Assembly: GCF_037482285.1 (NCBI RefSeq)
Contig: NZ_JBBEYB010000008.1
Location: forward strand, 62,001 to 126,000
Length of the DNA: 64,000 nucleotides
Direction of reading: 5' to 3'
Source: Aquabacterium sp029268225
GTDB lineage: Bacteria; Pseudomonadota; Gammaproteobacteria; Burkholderiales; Burkholderiaceae_C
Shown here in pieces: positions 1 through 9,811 of this stretch; position 1 is the stretch's first letter; each line of letters starts with the position of its first letter. Under the pieces are notes generated by a model. It made no database searches. It was not told where the DNA came from and saw only the letters and a program-made list of their open reading frames with translations. The translations under genes were made by a program, and so were the position numbers.

Positions 1-739
1 TCTGCGGCAAGATGGTTTCATCCACCCGCTCCATGATCTCGGCGATCAGCTCCACCTCGGGTGCACCTTCGAACATCGCGCTGGCCTTGTGGTGGAACCA
101 CAGACCAAACTCGGAACGTGACAGTGCCGGCAGCACCGCGGGCTGAGGCAAACGGTGCAACATGAACAGCACCTCCTGCCCCCACTCCAGCAAGACAGAT
201 CGCTGCTTTTCGCGCTCCACCGACATGTTCTGGCCCAATGAGAACAAGCGGTAGGCCTCGTCATTGCGGGCACTGCGCTGGGTGTTGCGCTGGTAGGCTT
301 CCGACATCAGTTCCAGCGCGAGGTCCATCAATTGGCCCGCATACGCCTGGGCTTCACGCAGCAACGCCTCTGACGCACCGCTCACAACCAGTTGGTTGTT
401 CAGCACGTGCTTGAGCAAGCGTGCACCCCGTGCCACCAGGTGAATCGGCAGGTGGATGCGGGCATGGACCTCGCCCACATGGCGCTGGTGCGCGACCACC
501 GTGGCAGCCTCCTGCGGAGGATCGGCGTAGATCTCCTGCACCCACCGCATCATCGAGGCATGCAAGCGGTCGTGCACCACGTTGTTGGTCAAAAAGGGCG
601 CCGCCTGAGGATGCCGCTCCATCGTCGCGTAGAAGGCATCGGCCAGCAAGGCTGCGTCACGGTGGGCCACATCGGCCAGCAGGCGGCGGCAATCGGCGCT
701 GGCCGATTGCACAAGGGTGTTCCAATCAAGTTCAGGCAT
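1..739 (-). CDS. Globin-coupled (DosC-like) diguanylate cyclase, 5' part only
   Basis: Reading leftward from the ATG at 739 gives 246 residues before the window edge. The N-terminal half resembles the haem globin sensor of E. coli DosC/YddV: the segment EVHARIHLPIHL carries His92, matching the proximal haem ligand, and Tyr37 sits where DosC has its distal Tyr43. The following helical domain ends in FGLWFHHKASAMFEG, also as in DosC. The GGDEF domain expected to make c-di-GMP would lie beyond the left edge and is not seen. Family members respond to oxygen bound at haem. The start lies 24 bp before the fbp terminator; no strong ribosome binding site is visible. A globin-coupled sensor with another output domain cannot be excluded. 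Confidence 0.78.
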   Translation of the reverse strand, partial: MPELDWNTLVQSASADCRRLLADVAHRDAALLADAFYATMERHPQAAPFLTNNVVHDRLHASMMRWVQEIYADPPQEAATVVAHQRHVGEVHARIHLPIHLVARGARLLKHVLNNQLVVSGASEALLREAQAYAGQLMDLALELMSEAYQRNTQRSARNDEAYRLFSLGQNMSVEREKQRSVLLEWGQEVLFMLHRLPQPAVLPALSRSEFGLWFHHKASAMFEGAPEVELIAEIMERVDETILPQ

Positions 740-763
740 ACAAGCGCCGCTCACAGCAACATC

Positions 764-785
764 AAAAAAGCCCGCCGAAGCGGGC
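764..785 (-). terminator. Rho-independent terminator of fbp
   Basis: On the minus strand, GCCCGCTTCGGCGGGC is followed by a run of six T. It lies 22 bp past the fbp stop codon and separates fbp from the diguanylate cyclase gene. Confidence 0.9.
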
Positions 786-807
786 CATGCACAGGTCGCC
801 TCGAGGC

Positions 808-1812
808 TTACTGCGCTTCACGGTGGTACGCCGTCACGCGCTCCACCTCGTTCTTCGAACCCAGCACCACCGACACGCGCTCGTGCAGGCTCGTCGGCTG
901 GATCTCCATGATGCGTTGCACGCCATTGGTGGCAGCGCCACCGGCCTGTTCCACCAGGAAGCTCATCGGGTTGGCTTCGTACATCAGGCGCAGCTTGCCC
1001 GGCTTGCCCGGCTCACGCTTGTCCCAGGGGTACATGAAGATGCCGCCACGGGTCAAGATGCGGTGCACGTCGGCCACCATCGCGGCCACCCAGCGCATGT
1101 TGAAGTCCTTGCCGCGAGGACCTTCCTTGCCCTGGAGGCACTCGTCGATGTAACGCTTGACCGGCGCAGCCCAGTGGCGCATGTTCGACATGTTGATGGC
1201 GAACTCCTTGGTGTCTTCCGGAATGCGCACGTTGTCGTCCGTCATGATCCAGGCGCCCATCTCACGGTCGAGCGTGAACACCACCACGCCCTGGCCCACG
1301 GTCAGCACCAGCGTGGTCTGCGGGCCGTATACGCAGTAGCCAGCGCAGACCTGAGCGGTGCCAGGCTGCAGGAAACTGTCGTTGGTGACCTCACCACCCT
1401 GATGCTTGAGCACCGAGAAGATGGTGCCAATGCTCACGTTGATGTCGATGTTGCTCGAGCCGTCCAGGGGATCGAACAGCAGCAGGTATTCGCCCTGCGG
1501 GTAGCGATTGGGCACCGCCACCATGTCATCCATTTCCTCGGAGGCCATGCCAGCCAAGTGGCCGCCCCACTCGTTGGCCTCGATCAGCACCTCGTTGGCG
1601 ATGATGTCGAGCTTTTTCTGGACTTCGCCCTGCACGTTCTCGCTGCCAGCGGTGCCCAGGACTTCACCCAGGGCGCCCTTGCTGACGCTGATGGCGATGC
1701 GCTTACAGGCGCGGGCCACGACTTCGATGAGCAGACGCAGCTGCGACGGAATCTGGGCCTCGCCCCGCTGTTGCTCGATCAGGTACTGCGTGAGGCTGAT
1801 ACGTTTGGTCAT
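808..1812 (-). CDS. fbp: Fructose-1,6-bisphosphatase class 1
   Basis: 334 residues, the usual length for class 1 FBPase. The enzyme hydrolyses fructose 1,6-bisphosphate to fructose 6-phosphate in gluconeogenesis (and in the Calvin cycle where present), in the cytoplasm with Mg2+. The metal and phosphate motif DPLDGSSN is at residues 114-121, with the upstream acidic SEE at 91-93. It is the last gene of the prfB-pepN-fbp run, 46 bp after pepN, and is followed by a clear terminator. Nothing in the window suggests a Calvin-cycle setting, so gluconeogenesis is the likely role. Confidence 0.97.
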   Translation of the reverse strand: MTKRISLTQYLIEQQRGEAQIPSQLRLLIEVVARACKRIAISVSKGALGEVLGTAGSENVQGEVQKKLDIIANEVLIEANEWGGHLAGMASEEMDDMVAVPNRYPQGEYLLLFDPLDGSSNIDINVSIGTIFSVLKHQGGEVTNDSFLQPGTAQVCAGYCVYGPQTTLVLTVGQGVVVFTLDREMGAWIMTDDNVRIPEDTKEFAINMSNMRHWAAPVKRYIDECLQGKEGPRGKDFNMRWVAAMVADVHRILTRGGIFMYPWDKREPGKPGKLRLMYEANPMSFLVEQAGGAATNGVQRIMEIQPTSLHERVSVVLGSKNEVERVTAYHREAQ

Positions 1813-1858
1813 GATGATCAGATGAATAAGAAAATGGATTCAGACAGGCCGATGGCAC

Positions 1859-4531
1859 TCAGTCCTGCAAAGCGCGGGTCACGATCTCGCGCACATCGTC
1901 GGACAGCTCGGTGCGGACCGCCACTCGCTTGAGCGCTTCGCAGGCCGCGGTGCGATAAGGCTCGGCCAGGCGACGCCAGTGATCCATAGCGCGCGCCAGG
2001 CGTGCGGCCAGCTGCGGATTGATGGCATCCACCTCGATGACACGGTCAGCCCAGAACACATAACCTGCCGCATCCGTGCGGTGGAAAGCTGCCGGATTGC
2101 TCTGACACAACGCCATCAGCAGGCTACGGGCCCGGTTGGGCGTGCGCAGCGTGAAGTCGGGGTGCTGCATCAGCGCTTTGGCGCGAGCAAAGACTTTGCC
2201 CTCGTGCTCGGGAGCGGTGACCTGCAAGGTGAACCACTTGTCGATGACCAGCGCCTCGTTCTTGAACTGAGCATGGAAGCGCTCCAGCGCGCCAGCGGCC
2301 AGATCGCTGTGAGCGTTGACCAGCGCGGCCAAAGCCCCCAGACGATCCGTCATGTTGGTCGCGTCCTTGAAACGCTGCAGGGCCTTGCCCGGCCACACCT
2401 GGTTGTGGCGAACCTGGGCGTCCAGCACCAACATGCTCAACGCCAGATTGGCCAAGGCGCGGCGGCCGCTGCTCACGGCATCGGGCGAATAGGCGCCAGT
2501 GTCATGGTTCGACTCATACGCCCACTCCCAGTCGGTGTGCAGGGCGCGGGCCAGTTGCAGCTTGATGCCTTCGCGCGCCGTGTGAATGCGCTGCGGATCA
2601 ACCACGTCGAGTTGCTCAGCCACATAGGCTTCGCTCGGCAAGGTCAGCACCAACTCCTTGAACGCCGCATCCAGCTCGGGGTGACGCAACACGCCGCGCA
2701 TCGCGTCGATGAAGCGCGCGTCCAGCTCGATGTGACCATTGCCGTGCACCGCGCTCAAGATGCGGCGCAGCGCCAGCTTCTGGCCGGCTTCCCAACGGTT
2801 GAACGGATCGTGGTCGTGGCTGAGCAGGGCAAACAAAGCGTCATCGCCCAGCTCGGTTTCCAGCACCACCGGTGCTGAGAACCCGCGCAGCAGCGAAGGC
2901 ACCGGCTCCACCGGCACATGCACAAACGTGAACGTCTGGCTCGGCTCAGACAGCACCAGCACGGTGTTGTGGCCGATCGGGTCCAGGCGCCCCTCCAGAT
3001 GCAGGTTGATCTGGCGACCGTCCATGCCCACCAGGCCCATGGCCACGGGGATCACGGCGGGCGCCTTCTCAGGCTGGCCTGCAGTCGGGGCGCAGGTTTG
3101 AGTCAAGGTCAGGGTGTAGATGCGGTTCTCCGCGTCGTAGACGCCGTGCGCCTGCACACGCGGCGTGCCAGCCTGGCTGTACCAGCGCTTGAACTGGTCC
3201 AACCGTTTTGCCAACTCGCTCTCAGGGTTGGCATCGGCAATCGCCTGGGCGAAGTCGTCGCAGGTCACGGCATGGCCGTCATGGCGCGAGAAGTACAGGT
3301 CCATGCCCTTGACGAAACCCGCATCGCCCACCAGGGTGTGCATCATGCGCACCACTTCGGCCCCCTTTTCATACACGGTGGCCGTGTAGAAATTGTCGAT
3401 GGCCATGTAGCTGTCCGGGCGCACCGGATGCGCCATCGGGCCCGCATCTTCCGGGAACTGCAATTGGCGCAGCGTGCGCACGTCTTCAATGCGCTTGACC
3501 GCGCGGGCGCTCAGGCTGCCCGACATGTCCTGGCTGAACTGCTGGTCGCGGAAAACGGTGAGGCCTTCCTTGAGCGAGAGCTGGAACCAGTCGCGGCAGG
3601 TGATGCGGTTGCCGGTCCAGTTGTGGAAGTACTCGTGAGCGACCACGCTTTCCACATTGCCAAAGTCCACGTCGGTGGCGGTGTTGGGGTTGGCCAGCAC
3701 GAACTTGGTGTTGAAGATGTTCAACCCCTTGTTCTCCATCGCGCCCATGTTGAAGTCGCTGACTGCGACGATCATGAAACGCTCCAGATCCAGACTCAGG
3801 CCGTACTTGTGCTCGTCCCAGACGATCGACGCGATCAGCGAGTTCATCGCATGTTCGGTCTTGTCCAGATCACCGGCGCGCACGTAGATCTGCAGCAGGT
3901 GCTCCTTGCCTTCGCGCGTCACGATACGCTGCTCGCGGCGCACCAGGTCGGCAGCGACCAGGGCAAACAGGTAGCTGGGCTTGGGATGCGGGTCCTCCCA
4001 CACGGCCGTGTGGCGGCCATTGCCCAAGTCGCCCTCTTCCACCAGGTTGCCGTTGGACAGCAGCACGGGGTACTTGCGCTTGTCGGCCTTCAGCGTCACG
4101 CGGAAGGTCGCCATCACATCCGGACGGTCGAGGAAGTAGGTGATGCGGCGGAAGCCTAGGGCCTCGCACTGCGTGAAGAACCCGCCACCGCTGGTGTACA
4201 GACCCGACAGTTGCGTGTTCTTCTCTGGGGCGCAGGTATTGCGGATCTCCAGCGTGAAGGGCTGCTGGGGCAGGTTCTCCAGCACCAGTTGCTGATCCTC
4301 GGTGCGGAAGGTGACGGGCTCACCGTCCACCAGCACGCGGGTCAGGGTGATGTCTTCACCGTCCAGACGCAATGCAGCGCCCGGTTGGCCCGGATTGGGT
4401 TCCACGGTCATCTTGTTGATGACCAGGGTCTTGGCCGGATCCAGGTCAAAGGTCAGATCGACCGTCTTGATCCAGAACGCGGGCGCCGTGTAGTCTTCAC
4501 GGCGCACCAGCGGAGCAGTACCTTCACGCAT
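1859..4531 (-). CDS. pepN: Aminopeptidase N (M1 family)
   Basis: 890 residues, typical of the bacterial PepN subgroup of M1 zinc metallopeptidases, which remove N-terminal residues from peptides in the cytoplasm. The exopeptidase motif GAMEN is at about 263-267. The zinc site HEYFH is at 299-303, with the third ligand Glu in KEGLT at about 322. A Tyr-bearing catalytic region and the long C-terminal helical domain (DUF3458-type) follow. The start codon is 10 bp downstream of the prfB stop, which indicates cotranscription. All catalytic residues looked for are present. Confidence 0.97.
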   Translation of the reverse strand: MREGTAPLVRREDYTAPAFWIKTVDLTFDLDPAKTLVINKMTVEPNPGQPGAALRLDGEDITLTRVLVDGEPVTFRTEDQQLVLENLPQQPFTLEIRNTCAPEKNTQLSGLYTSGGGFFTQCEALGFRRITYFLDRPDVMATFRVTLKADKRKYPVLLSNGNLVEEGDLGNGRHTAVWEDPHPKPSYLFALVAADLVRREQRIVTREGKEHLLQIYVRAGDLDKTEHAMNSLIASIVWDEHKYGLSLDLERFMIVAVSDFNMGAMENKGLNIFNTKFVLANPNTATDVDFGNVESVVAHEYFHNWTGNRITCRDWFQLSLKEGLTVFRDQQFSQDMSGSLSARAVKRIEDVRTLRQLQFPEDAGPMAHPVRPDSYMAIDNFYTATVYEKGAEVVRMMHTLVGDAGFVKGMDLYFSRHDGHAVTCDDFAQAIADANPESELAKRLDQFKRWYSQAGTPRVQAHGVYDAENRIYTLTLTQTCAPTAGQPEKAPAVIPVAMGLVGMDGRQINLHLEGRLDPIGHNTVLVLSEPSQTFTFVHVPVEPVPSLLRGFSAPVVLETELGDDALFALLSHDHDPFNRWEAGQKLALRRILSAVHGNGHIELDARFIDAMRGVLRHPELDAAFKELVLTLPSEAYVAEQLDVVDPQRIHTAREGIKLQLARALHTDWEWAYESNHDTGAYSPDAVSSGRRALANLALSMLVLDAQVRHNQVWPGKALQRFKDATNMTDRLGALAALVNAHSDLAAGALERFHAQFKNEALVIDKWFTLQVTAPEHEGKVFARAKALMQHPDFTLRTPNRARSLLMALCQSNPAAFHRTDAAGYVFWADRVIEVDAINPQLAARLARAMDHWRRLAEPYRTAACEALKRVAVRTELSDDVREIVTRALQD

Positions 4532-4541
4532 GGCTATCCTT

Positions 4542-5646
4542 TTAGAGGCCCTGTTTCAGGCTGGCTTCGATGAATGGGTCCAGGTCTCCGTCCAGCACCT
4601 TCTGGGTGGCGGAGATTTCAACGTTGGTGCGCAGGTCCTTGATGCGGCTGTTGTCCAGCACGTAGGAGCGAATCTGGTGACCCCAGCCCACATCGGTCTT
4701 GGTGTCTTCCAGCTTCTGCTGTGCTTCCATGCGCTTGCGCATTTCATGGTCGTACAGGCGCGAACGCAGGCGGCGCCAGGCCACATCGCGGTTGCTGTGC
4801 TGCGAACGGCTGTCCTGGCACTGCACCACGATGCCGGTCGGGATGTGCGTCAGGCGCACGGCCGAGTCGGTCTTGTTGATGTGCTGACCACCCGCGCCCG
4901 AAGCGCGGTAGGTGTCGGTGCGCACGTCAGCCGGGTTGATGTCGATCTCGATCGAATCGTCGATTTCCGGGTAGACGAACACCGAGGCAAACGAGGTGTG
5001 ACGGCCACCCGAAGAGTCGAACGGCGACTTGCGGACCAGACGGTGCACGCCGGTTTCGGTGCGCAGGTAACCGAAGGCGTAATCGCCTTCGACCTTGATC
5101 GTGGCGCTCTTGATGCCAGCCGTGTCGCCGGGAGTTTCGTCTTCCAGCGTCGCGGTGAAGCCCTTGCGCTCGCAGTAACGCAGGTATTGGCGCAGCAGCA
5201 TGGACGCCCAGTCGCAGGCCTCGGTGCCACCCGCACCAGCCTGGATGTCGATGAAGCAGTTGCTCGGGTCGGCCGGGTTGCTGAACATGCGGCGGAACTC
5301 AAGCTGCTCGACCTGAGCTTGCAAACCCAGCACCTCGTCGCCAATGGCTTGCAGGCCGGCTTCGTCACCCTCTTCCTTCGACATCTCGAAGAGTTCGCCG
5401 TTGTCGGCCAGGTTCGTGGTCAAGGATGCGATGACCAGGACCACGTCCTCAAGGGAGCGCTTTTCCTTGCCCAAGGCTTGCGCGCGCTTGGGGTCGTTCC
5501 AGACGGCCGGGTCTTCGAGTTCGGCGTTGACTTCAGCTAGACGGCGGGACTTTTCATCCCAGTCAAAGATACCTCCGGAGCTCAGCGGTGCGCTGAGTCA
5601 GGTCGGCGATCTGGGTGCCCAGGGCGTTGATGCGTTCGATGTCCAT
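4542..5646 (-). CDS. prfB: Peptide chain release factor 2, with programmed +1 frameshift
   Basis: RF2 ends translation at UGA and UAA. The gene is in two frames. Codons 1-27 run from the ATG at 5646 to a CTT followed by in-frame TGA (5563-5565). Skipping one base gives a 340-residue continuation in the +1 frame, 367 residues in total (E. coli RF2 has 365). The stop-recognition tripeptide SPF falls at about 207-209 and the catalytic GGQ at about 252-254, both two residues from their E. coli positions. A plain gene caller would start at an internal codon near 5474 and lose 57 residues. It is first in the prfB-pepN-fbp run. Confidence 0.96.
5562..5578 (-). promoter_or_regulatory. RF2 programmed +1 frameshift site
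   Basis: On the coding strand the site reads CCGGAGGTATCTTTGAC. It has a Shine-Dalgarno-like GGAGG three bases (TAT) before the slippery CTT, then the in-frame stop TGA and a following C. This is the canonical prfB arrangement: low RF2 leaves the ribosome paused at UGA, so it slips +1 and makes RF2. Confidence 0.96.
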
Positions 5647-5679
5647 GTGAAATCCTGCGAATATTGGGTGGAATATGGC

Positions 5680-5711
5680 AAAAAGGCCCCGCAGCCAATG
5701 GCTGGAGCCTT
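5680..5711 (-). terminator. Probable terminator of the alpha/beta hydrolase gene
   Basis: On the minus strand, AAGGC and AGCC pair with GGCT and GCCTT around an ATT loop, with small internal bulges, and are followed by TTTTT. It lies between the hydrolase stop (5731) and the prfB start. Confidence 0.65.
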
Positions 5712-5730
5712 GTCAGATGGTTCTATTTTC

Positions 5731-6654
5731 TCACGCGCCAGGGCTTTGTGGCGGCGCGACCGACACGTCGGATGGCAGAGCCAGGTGATCTGCCAAAAGG
5801 CCTGCCAGCGCCTCGGGCTGATCGTGATGCAGCATGTGACCAGCGTCGTCCAGACTCTCGATGCGCAACTTGGCGATCGCCTCGGCACGCACCAGGAACT
5901 CGTCCCGCGTGTAGCGTCCGTTGAACAGCGCGAAATACTGGGTCTGCAGCCCTTCAATGAACAGCACCGGGCAGGTGATGCGCGCCCACAAGGCCGTCAC
6001 CTCCTCCACCCGGTAGAGCAATGGATTGACCCGCTTGTGCGCCGGGTCGGCATTGATCACCCAACGCCCCCCCTCCTCGCGCGCCCAATGCTGCGCGAGC
6101 CACATCGCATGCTCGGTGCGGATGCGCGGATTGTTGGCCTGCAGGCGGCCCGCCACCCCCTCCAGACTGTCGTACGACTTCAGTTGCATGGGCGTGCGCA
6201 ACTCGTCGAGCCAGCGCGTGTAACGGTCCGGCGCTTCGTCGGAGGTGGTGGCGGGCATGCCAAACCCCTCCAGGTTGACCAGACGCCGGATCTTGTGGGG
6301 CCGCACCCCCGCATACATCGTGACCACATTGCCGCCCATGCTGTGCCCCAGCAAGTCGATCGGGTGATCGGGCGAGAGCGCATGCACCACGGCATCCAGA
6401 TCCCCGAGGTAGTCCGGGAAAAAATAGGCGTCCGTCCCAAGGGGTGCCGGGGTTCGGCCAAAGCCCCGCCAATCCAGCGCGGCAATCGGTCGGTCAGCCC
6501 AGCCAGGCTGCTGGCGCAACTCGTCCACCATGAACTGGAACGATGCGGCCACGTCCATCCAGCCGTGCACCATCACCAACAAGGGTTCTTCCGCACTGAT
6601 GCGCGCCAAATCCCCCCAGATCAGGAGGTGTTGCGGCAGGCCACGGACATGCAT
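5731..6654 (-). CDS. Alpha/beta-fold hydrolase
   Basis: 307 residues from the chosen ATG. The oxyanion segment HGW is at 30-32, and the nucleophile elbow GHSMGG has Ser105. A late Asp precedes a C-terminal DAGHMLHHD carrying the catalytic His, so the triad looks complete. The substrate cannot be told from sequence; relatives include epoxide hydrolase, haloperoxidase and esterase-like enzymes. The reading frame is open upstream to 6951, but that would overlap the divergent GGDEF/EAL gene. The ATG at 6654 or the one at 6708 is more plausible, although neither has a good ribosome binding site. Confidence 0.85.
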   Translation of the reverse strand: MHVRGLPQHLLIWGDLARISAEEPLLVMVHGWMDVAASFQFMVDELRQQPGWADRPIAALDWRGFGRTPAPLGTDAYFFPDYLGDLDAVVHALSPDHPIDLLGHSMGGNVVTMYAGVRPHKIRRLVNLEGFGMPATTSDEAPDRYTRWLDELRTPMQLKSYDSLEGVAGRLQANNPRIRTEHAMWLAQHWAREEGGRWVINADPAHKRVNPLLYRVEEVTALWARITCPVLFIEGLQTQYFALFNGRYTRDEFLVRAEAIAKLRIESLDDAGHMLHHDQPEALAGLLADHLALPSDVSVAPPQSPGA

Positions 6655-6868
6655 AGTCAGAGACTTGGCAGGGTAAATCGGTACAAAAGACGACAATTGG
6701 GACCTCATTGACGCGATACGCTCGCAGTTTGAGTGCGGGTGTGCACCACACACAGCCCTTTCAGAAGCAAGGGCAGCGTTGCCATGTGCATCATCGCCGA
6801 TCTGATCTCTGCGTGCCGACTCACTGTTTTTTCCGTTTTTTGACCTCCAGCCCCTCTGTTTTGTTGTT

Positions 6869-9760
6869 GTGAGCGCGGTTTCGAACTCTGCCCGGCCTCG
6901 GCCATCCTCAGCTCCAGGCTCAGCTCTGGCGAAGGGACGTTTCCGTTCCATGGCGTGGTCCGTGCTGCTGCTGGCTGCCGTCAGCCTGGGCCTGATGGCC
7001 TGGTCTCATCAAGGCTGGTACGAGCTGCAACAACGCGCCCACACCTTTGACACCCTGTTGTCACAGGCTCAGCTACAGGCACGACGGGCTCAGATCCTCA
7101 CGGAACAGCATGCTGCCGGCCAGAATCCAGGCAGTGCGCAACTGATCGACACCCTCTCGGGCGAGGCCCAGTATGCGGCGCGACAGCTCCAGCACATGGC
7201 CCCCACAACGCTGCAGCCAGGCCTGACCCAACTGGCCAAGCTGCTGGTGAGTGCCCGCGAGGCACAGGCCGGCCGACTGAGCTCCCCCCCCACCACCGAT
7301 GCCGCTCAATTGCAAGCGCTACTGGTCGGCATCGAGCAAACCGCCCACACGGTCGCGACCCAGTGGGCGTCTGAGCTGGACGCCGAAACCGCATTGCAGC
7401 AGCGTCTCGACAAGCTGAACATGGCCTTGGTGGCCTGCGTCACCCTGGTTTTGCTGGTTCTCATTGCCCGCGCGCAGCGCCAGCGTGAAGATGCGATGGG
7501 CTCGCTGAAGGCACGCGAGAACCAGTTGCGCCACAAAACGCGCATGTACGACTTCCTCAGCCACGTCAACCAGGCCATCGTGCGCGCCGACAGCGAGTTC
7601 GACCTGCTCCAGCGCGTGTGCGAGGTCGCTGTGCAACAAGGGCAATTCCGAAAGGCATGGGTCACGCTGTTTGATGCCCACATTCCCCGTCAACTCAACT
7701 GCCAGGCAGCTGCAGGCGATGCCCAGCCTGCTCAAGACACCCTGAGCTTCCGTGTGAGCCCCGACCCCGTGGCCGAGTTGCCACAGTGTCTGCTCGAGGG
7801 GCGCTGCTTTCGCACCGCCGACCTGAGTCAGCACCCCGACCTGCCTTTGTGGGCCATCCAGGCCATCGAGGCCAACACCCCAGGCTGCGTGATCGTGCCG
7901 CTGTTGCGGGACCAGGAACTGGTGGGACATCTGCTCCTGCTGGGTCGTCGCGTCCGCGATCAGGACCGTGAAGAGCTCGCCTTGTTCCAGGACCTGTCGG
8001 ATGACCTATCGTTCGCGCTCACCAACCTCCACCGCGACACCCAGCATGATCTCACGCAGGAACGGGTGCGCTTGCACGCCGCAGCCCTGGAGAGCACACG
8101 CGACGGCATGATGGTGCTCGACCGCAACCGCATCCTGGTCTCCATCAATTCCGCGTTCACCAGTCTGACCGGTTACCACGAAGACGAGGCCGTGGGCCGC
8201 ACGCCAGAGTTCCTCATCCCCGACCAGCCGGCCGACCTCATCGACGAGATCCGCACCGACTTGCGCAACCATGGTGCCTGGCAAGGTGAAGTCTGGTTCC
8301 GGCGCAAGAGCGGTGAGCTTTTCATGGTCAAGATGTCGCTGAGTGCCGTGCACAGTGCCCGTGGGCGCCCTGCCCACTTTGTGGCGATGTTCACCGACAT
8401 CACCCCACTGAAGGAAACCGAAGAGCGCCTCGCGCGCATGGCCCACTTCGATCCGCTCACCGACCTGCCCAACCGGGTGCTGATCCAACAGCGCCTCAGC
8501 CATGCCCTGAACCTCGCCCAACGCCACCGCACGCTGGTGGGCGTGGTGTTCATCGATCTGGACAACTTCAAGACCGTCAACGACGGCCTGGGACACGCGG
8601 CGGGCGACAGCCTGCTCAAACAAGTGGCACAGCGCCTGCGCGAACGCGTCCGACAGGAAGACACATTGGGCCGACTCAGCGGTGACGAGTTCATCCTGGT
8701 CCTGGAACACCTGCGCCACCCGCAACAGGCCGGCATGGTGGCCTCTGCCATCCTCGACAGTCTGGGGCAGCCCTTCACACTCGACGGCGGCCAGCAGGTG
8801 TACGTGCGCGCCAGCATCGGCATCAGCCTCTTCCCACAAGATGGACAAGACGCTGCCGAACTGATTCGCAACGCCGATGCGGCCATGTACGAATCCAAAC
8901 GGCGTGGACGCAACAACTTCAACTTCTATACCGAAGCCTTCACCGCTGTGGCCACCAATCGGCTGCAGATGGAAACACGCCTGCGCCGCGCGGTCGAGCA
9001 CGATGAGTTCACCCTGCACTACCAGCCGATGGTGAACATCGCCACCGGCGAGGTGGTCGCCCTCGAAGCCTTGGTGCGACTCAAAACCCCGAGCGGAGAC
9101 GATGCCACCCTGCCCTCCATCGGACCTGGCGAATTCATCCCGATCATGGAAGAGACCGGCATGATCGTGGCGCTGGGTGAATGGGTGCTTCACGAAGCGT
9201 GCCGTCAGGGCAAGGTCTGGCTGGATGCGGGCCTGCGCTTCGGCCGCATCGCCGTCAACCTGTCCCCCAGTGAGGTACGTCGTGGTGGCGTGATCGAACG
9301 GCTGTCACGCATCCTGCGGGACACGGGCCTGCCGCCCGAGCATCTCGAAATCGAGATCACCGAAAGCGGCCTGATGGAGTCGGGCACCAGCGCGGAACAG
9401 TTCCTGCTGATGCTCTACCAGTTGGGCGTGTCCTTGTCGATCGACGACTTCGGCACAGGCTACTCCTCGCTGGCCTACCTCAAGCGTTTCCCGGTTCACC
9501 AGCTCAAAATCGATCGCAGCTTCATCCAGGACACCCCTCACAACCTGAGCGACTGTCAGCTCGTGAGCACGATGATTTCGATGGCACACGGGCTGCACAT
9601 GTCTGTGGTTGCCGAAGGTGTCGAGCACCCCGAGCAGGTCGAGTTGCTCAGCAAACTGGGCTGCGACATCGCCCAAGGCTATCTGTACAGCCGCCCTGTT
9701 CCCGCAGAGCAGGTGGGCCCGCTCCTGCGAGTGAGGGGCGCAGGCGGCACAGACGATTGA
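6869..9760 (+). CDS. Membrane-anchored GAF-PAS-GGDEF-EAL c-di-GMP protein
   Basis: 963 residues from a GTG start. Domains in order: an N-terminal membrane segment (about 28-46), an extracytoplasmic region of some 140 residues, a second membrane segment (about 187-203), GAF-like (about 220-395), PAS (about 405-520), GGDEF (about 535-690) and EAL (about 710-960). The cyclase motif is SGDEF at 604-608, a variant often active. The phosphodiesterase signatures EALVRL (733), ITESG, DDFGTGYSS (859 onward) and VAEGVE are intact. Either activity or both are possible. It is divergent from the hydrolase gene across about 210 bp, where I see only T-rich tracts near the start and no clear promoter. Confidence 0.95.
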   Translation: MSAVSNSARPRPSSAPGSALAKGRFRSMAWSVLLLAAVSLGLMAWSHQGWYELQQRAHTFDTLLSQAQLQARRAQILTEQHAAGQNPGSAQLIDTLSGEAQYAARQLQHMAPTTLQPGLTQLAKLLVSAREAQAGRLSSPPTTDAAQLQALLVGIEQTAHTVATQWASELDAETALQQRLDKLNMALVACVTLVLLVLIARAQRQREDAMGSLKARENQLRHKTRMYDFLSHVNQAIVRADSEFDLLQRVCEVAVQQGQFRKAWVTLFDAHIPRQLNCQAAAGDAQPAQDTLSFRVSPDPVAELPQCLLEGRCFRTADLSQHPDLPLWAIQAIEANTPGCVIVPLLRDQELVGHLLLLGRRVRDQDREELALFQDLSDDLSFALTNLHRDTQHDLTQERVRLHAAALESTRDGMMVLDRNRILVSINSAFTSLTGYHEDEAVGRTPEFLIPDQPADLIDEIRTDLRNHGAWQGEVWFRRKSGELFMVKMSLSAVHSARGRPAHFVAMFTDITPLKETEERLARMAHFDPLTDLPNRVLIQQRLSHALNLAQRHRTLVGVVFIDLDNFKTVNDGLGHAAGDSLLKQVAQRLRERVRQEDTLGRLSGDEFILVLEHLRHPQQAGMVASAILDSLGQPFTLDGGQQVYVRASIGISLFPQDGQDAAELIRNADAAMYESKRRGRNNFNFYTEAFTAVATNRLQMETRLRRAVEHDEFTLHYQPMVNIATGEVVALEALVRLKTPSGDDATLPSIGPGEFIPIMEETGMIVALGEWVLHEACRQGKVWLDAGLRFGRIAVNLSPSEVRRGGVIERLSRILRDTGLPPEHLEIEITESGLMESGTSAEQFLLMLYQLGVSLSIDDFGTGYSSLAYLKRFPVHQLKIDRSFIQDTPHNLSDCQLVSTMISMAHGLHMSVVAEGVEHPEQVELLSKLGCDIAQGYLYSRPVPAEQVGPLLRVRGAGGTDD

Positions 9761-9811
9761 TACGGTCGTTTGATAATAGGGCCTTCTGCTTTACCCCAAG
9801 AAGTGCCCACC

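Noticed and set aside
5474..5646. Reading prfB as a gene broken by a frameshift mutation
   Set aside because: The break is the conserved programmed RF2 site with its upstream Shine-Dalgarno-like sequence, not damage.
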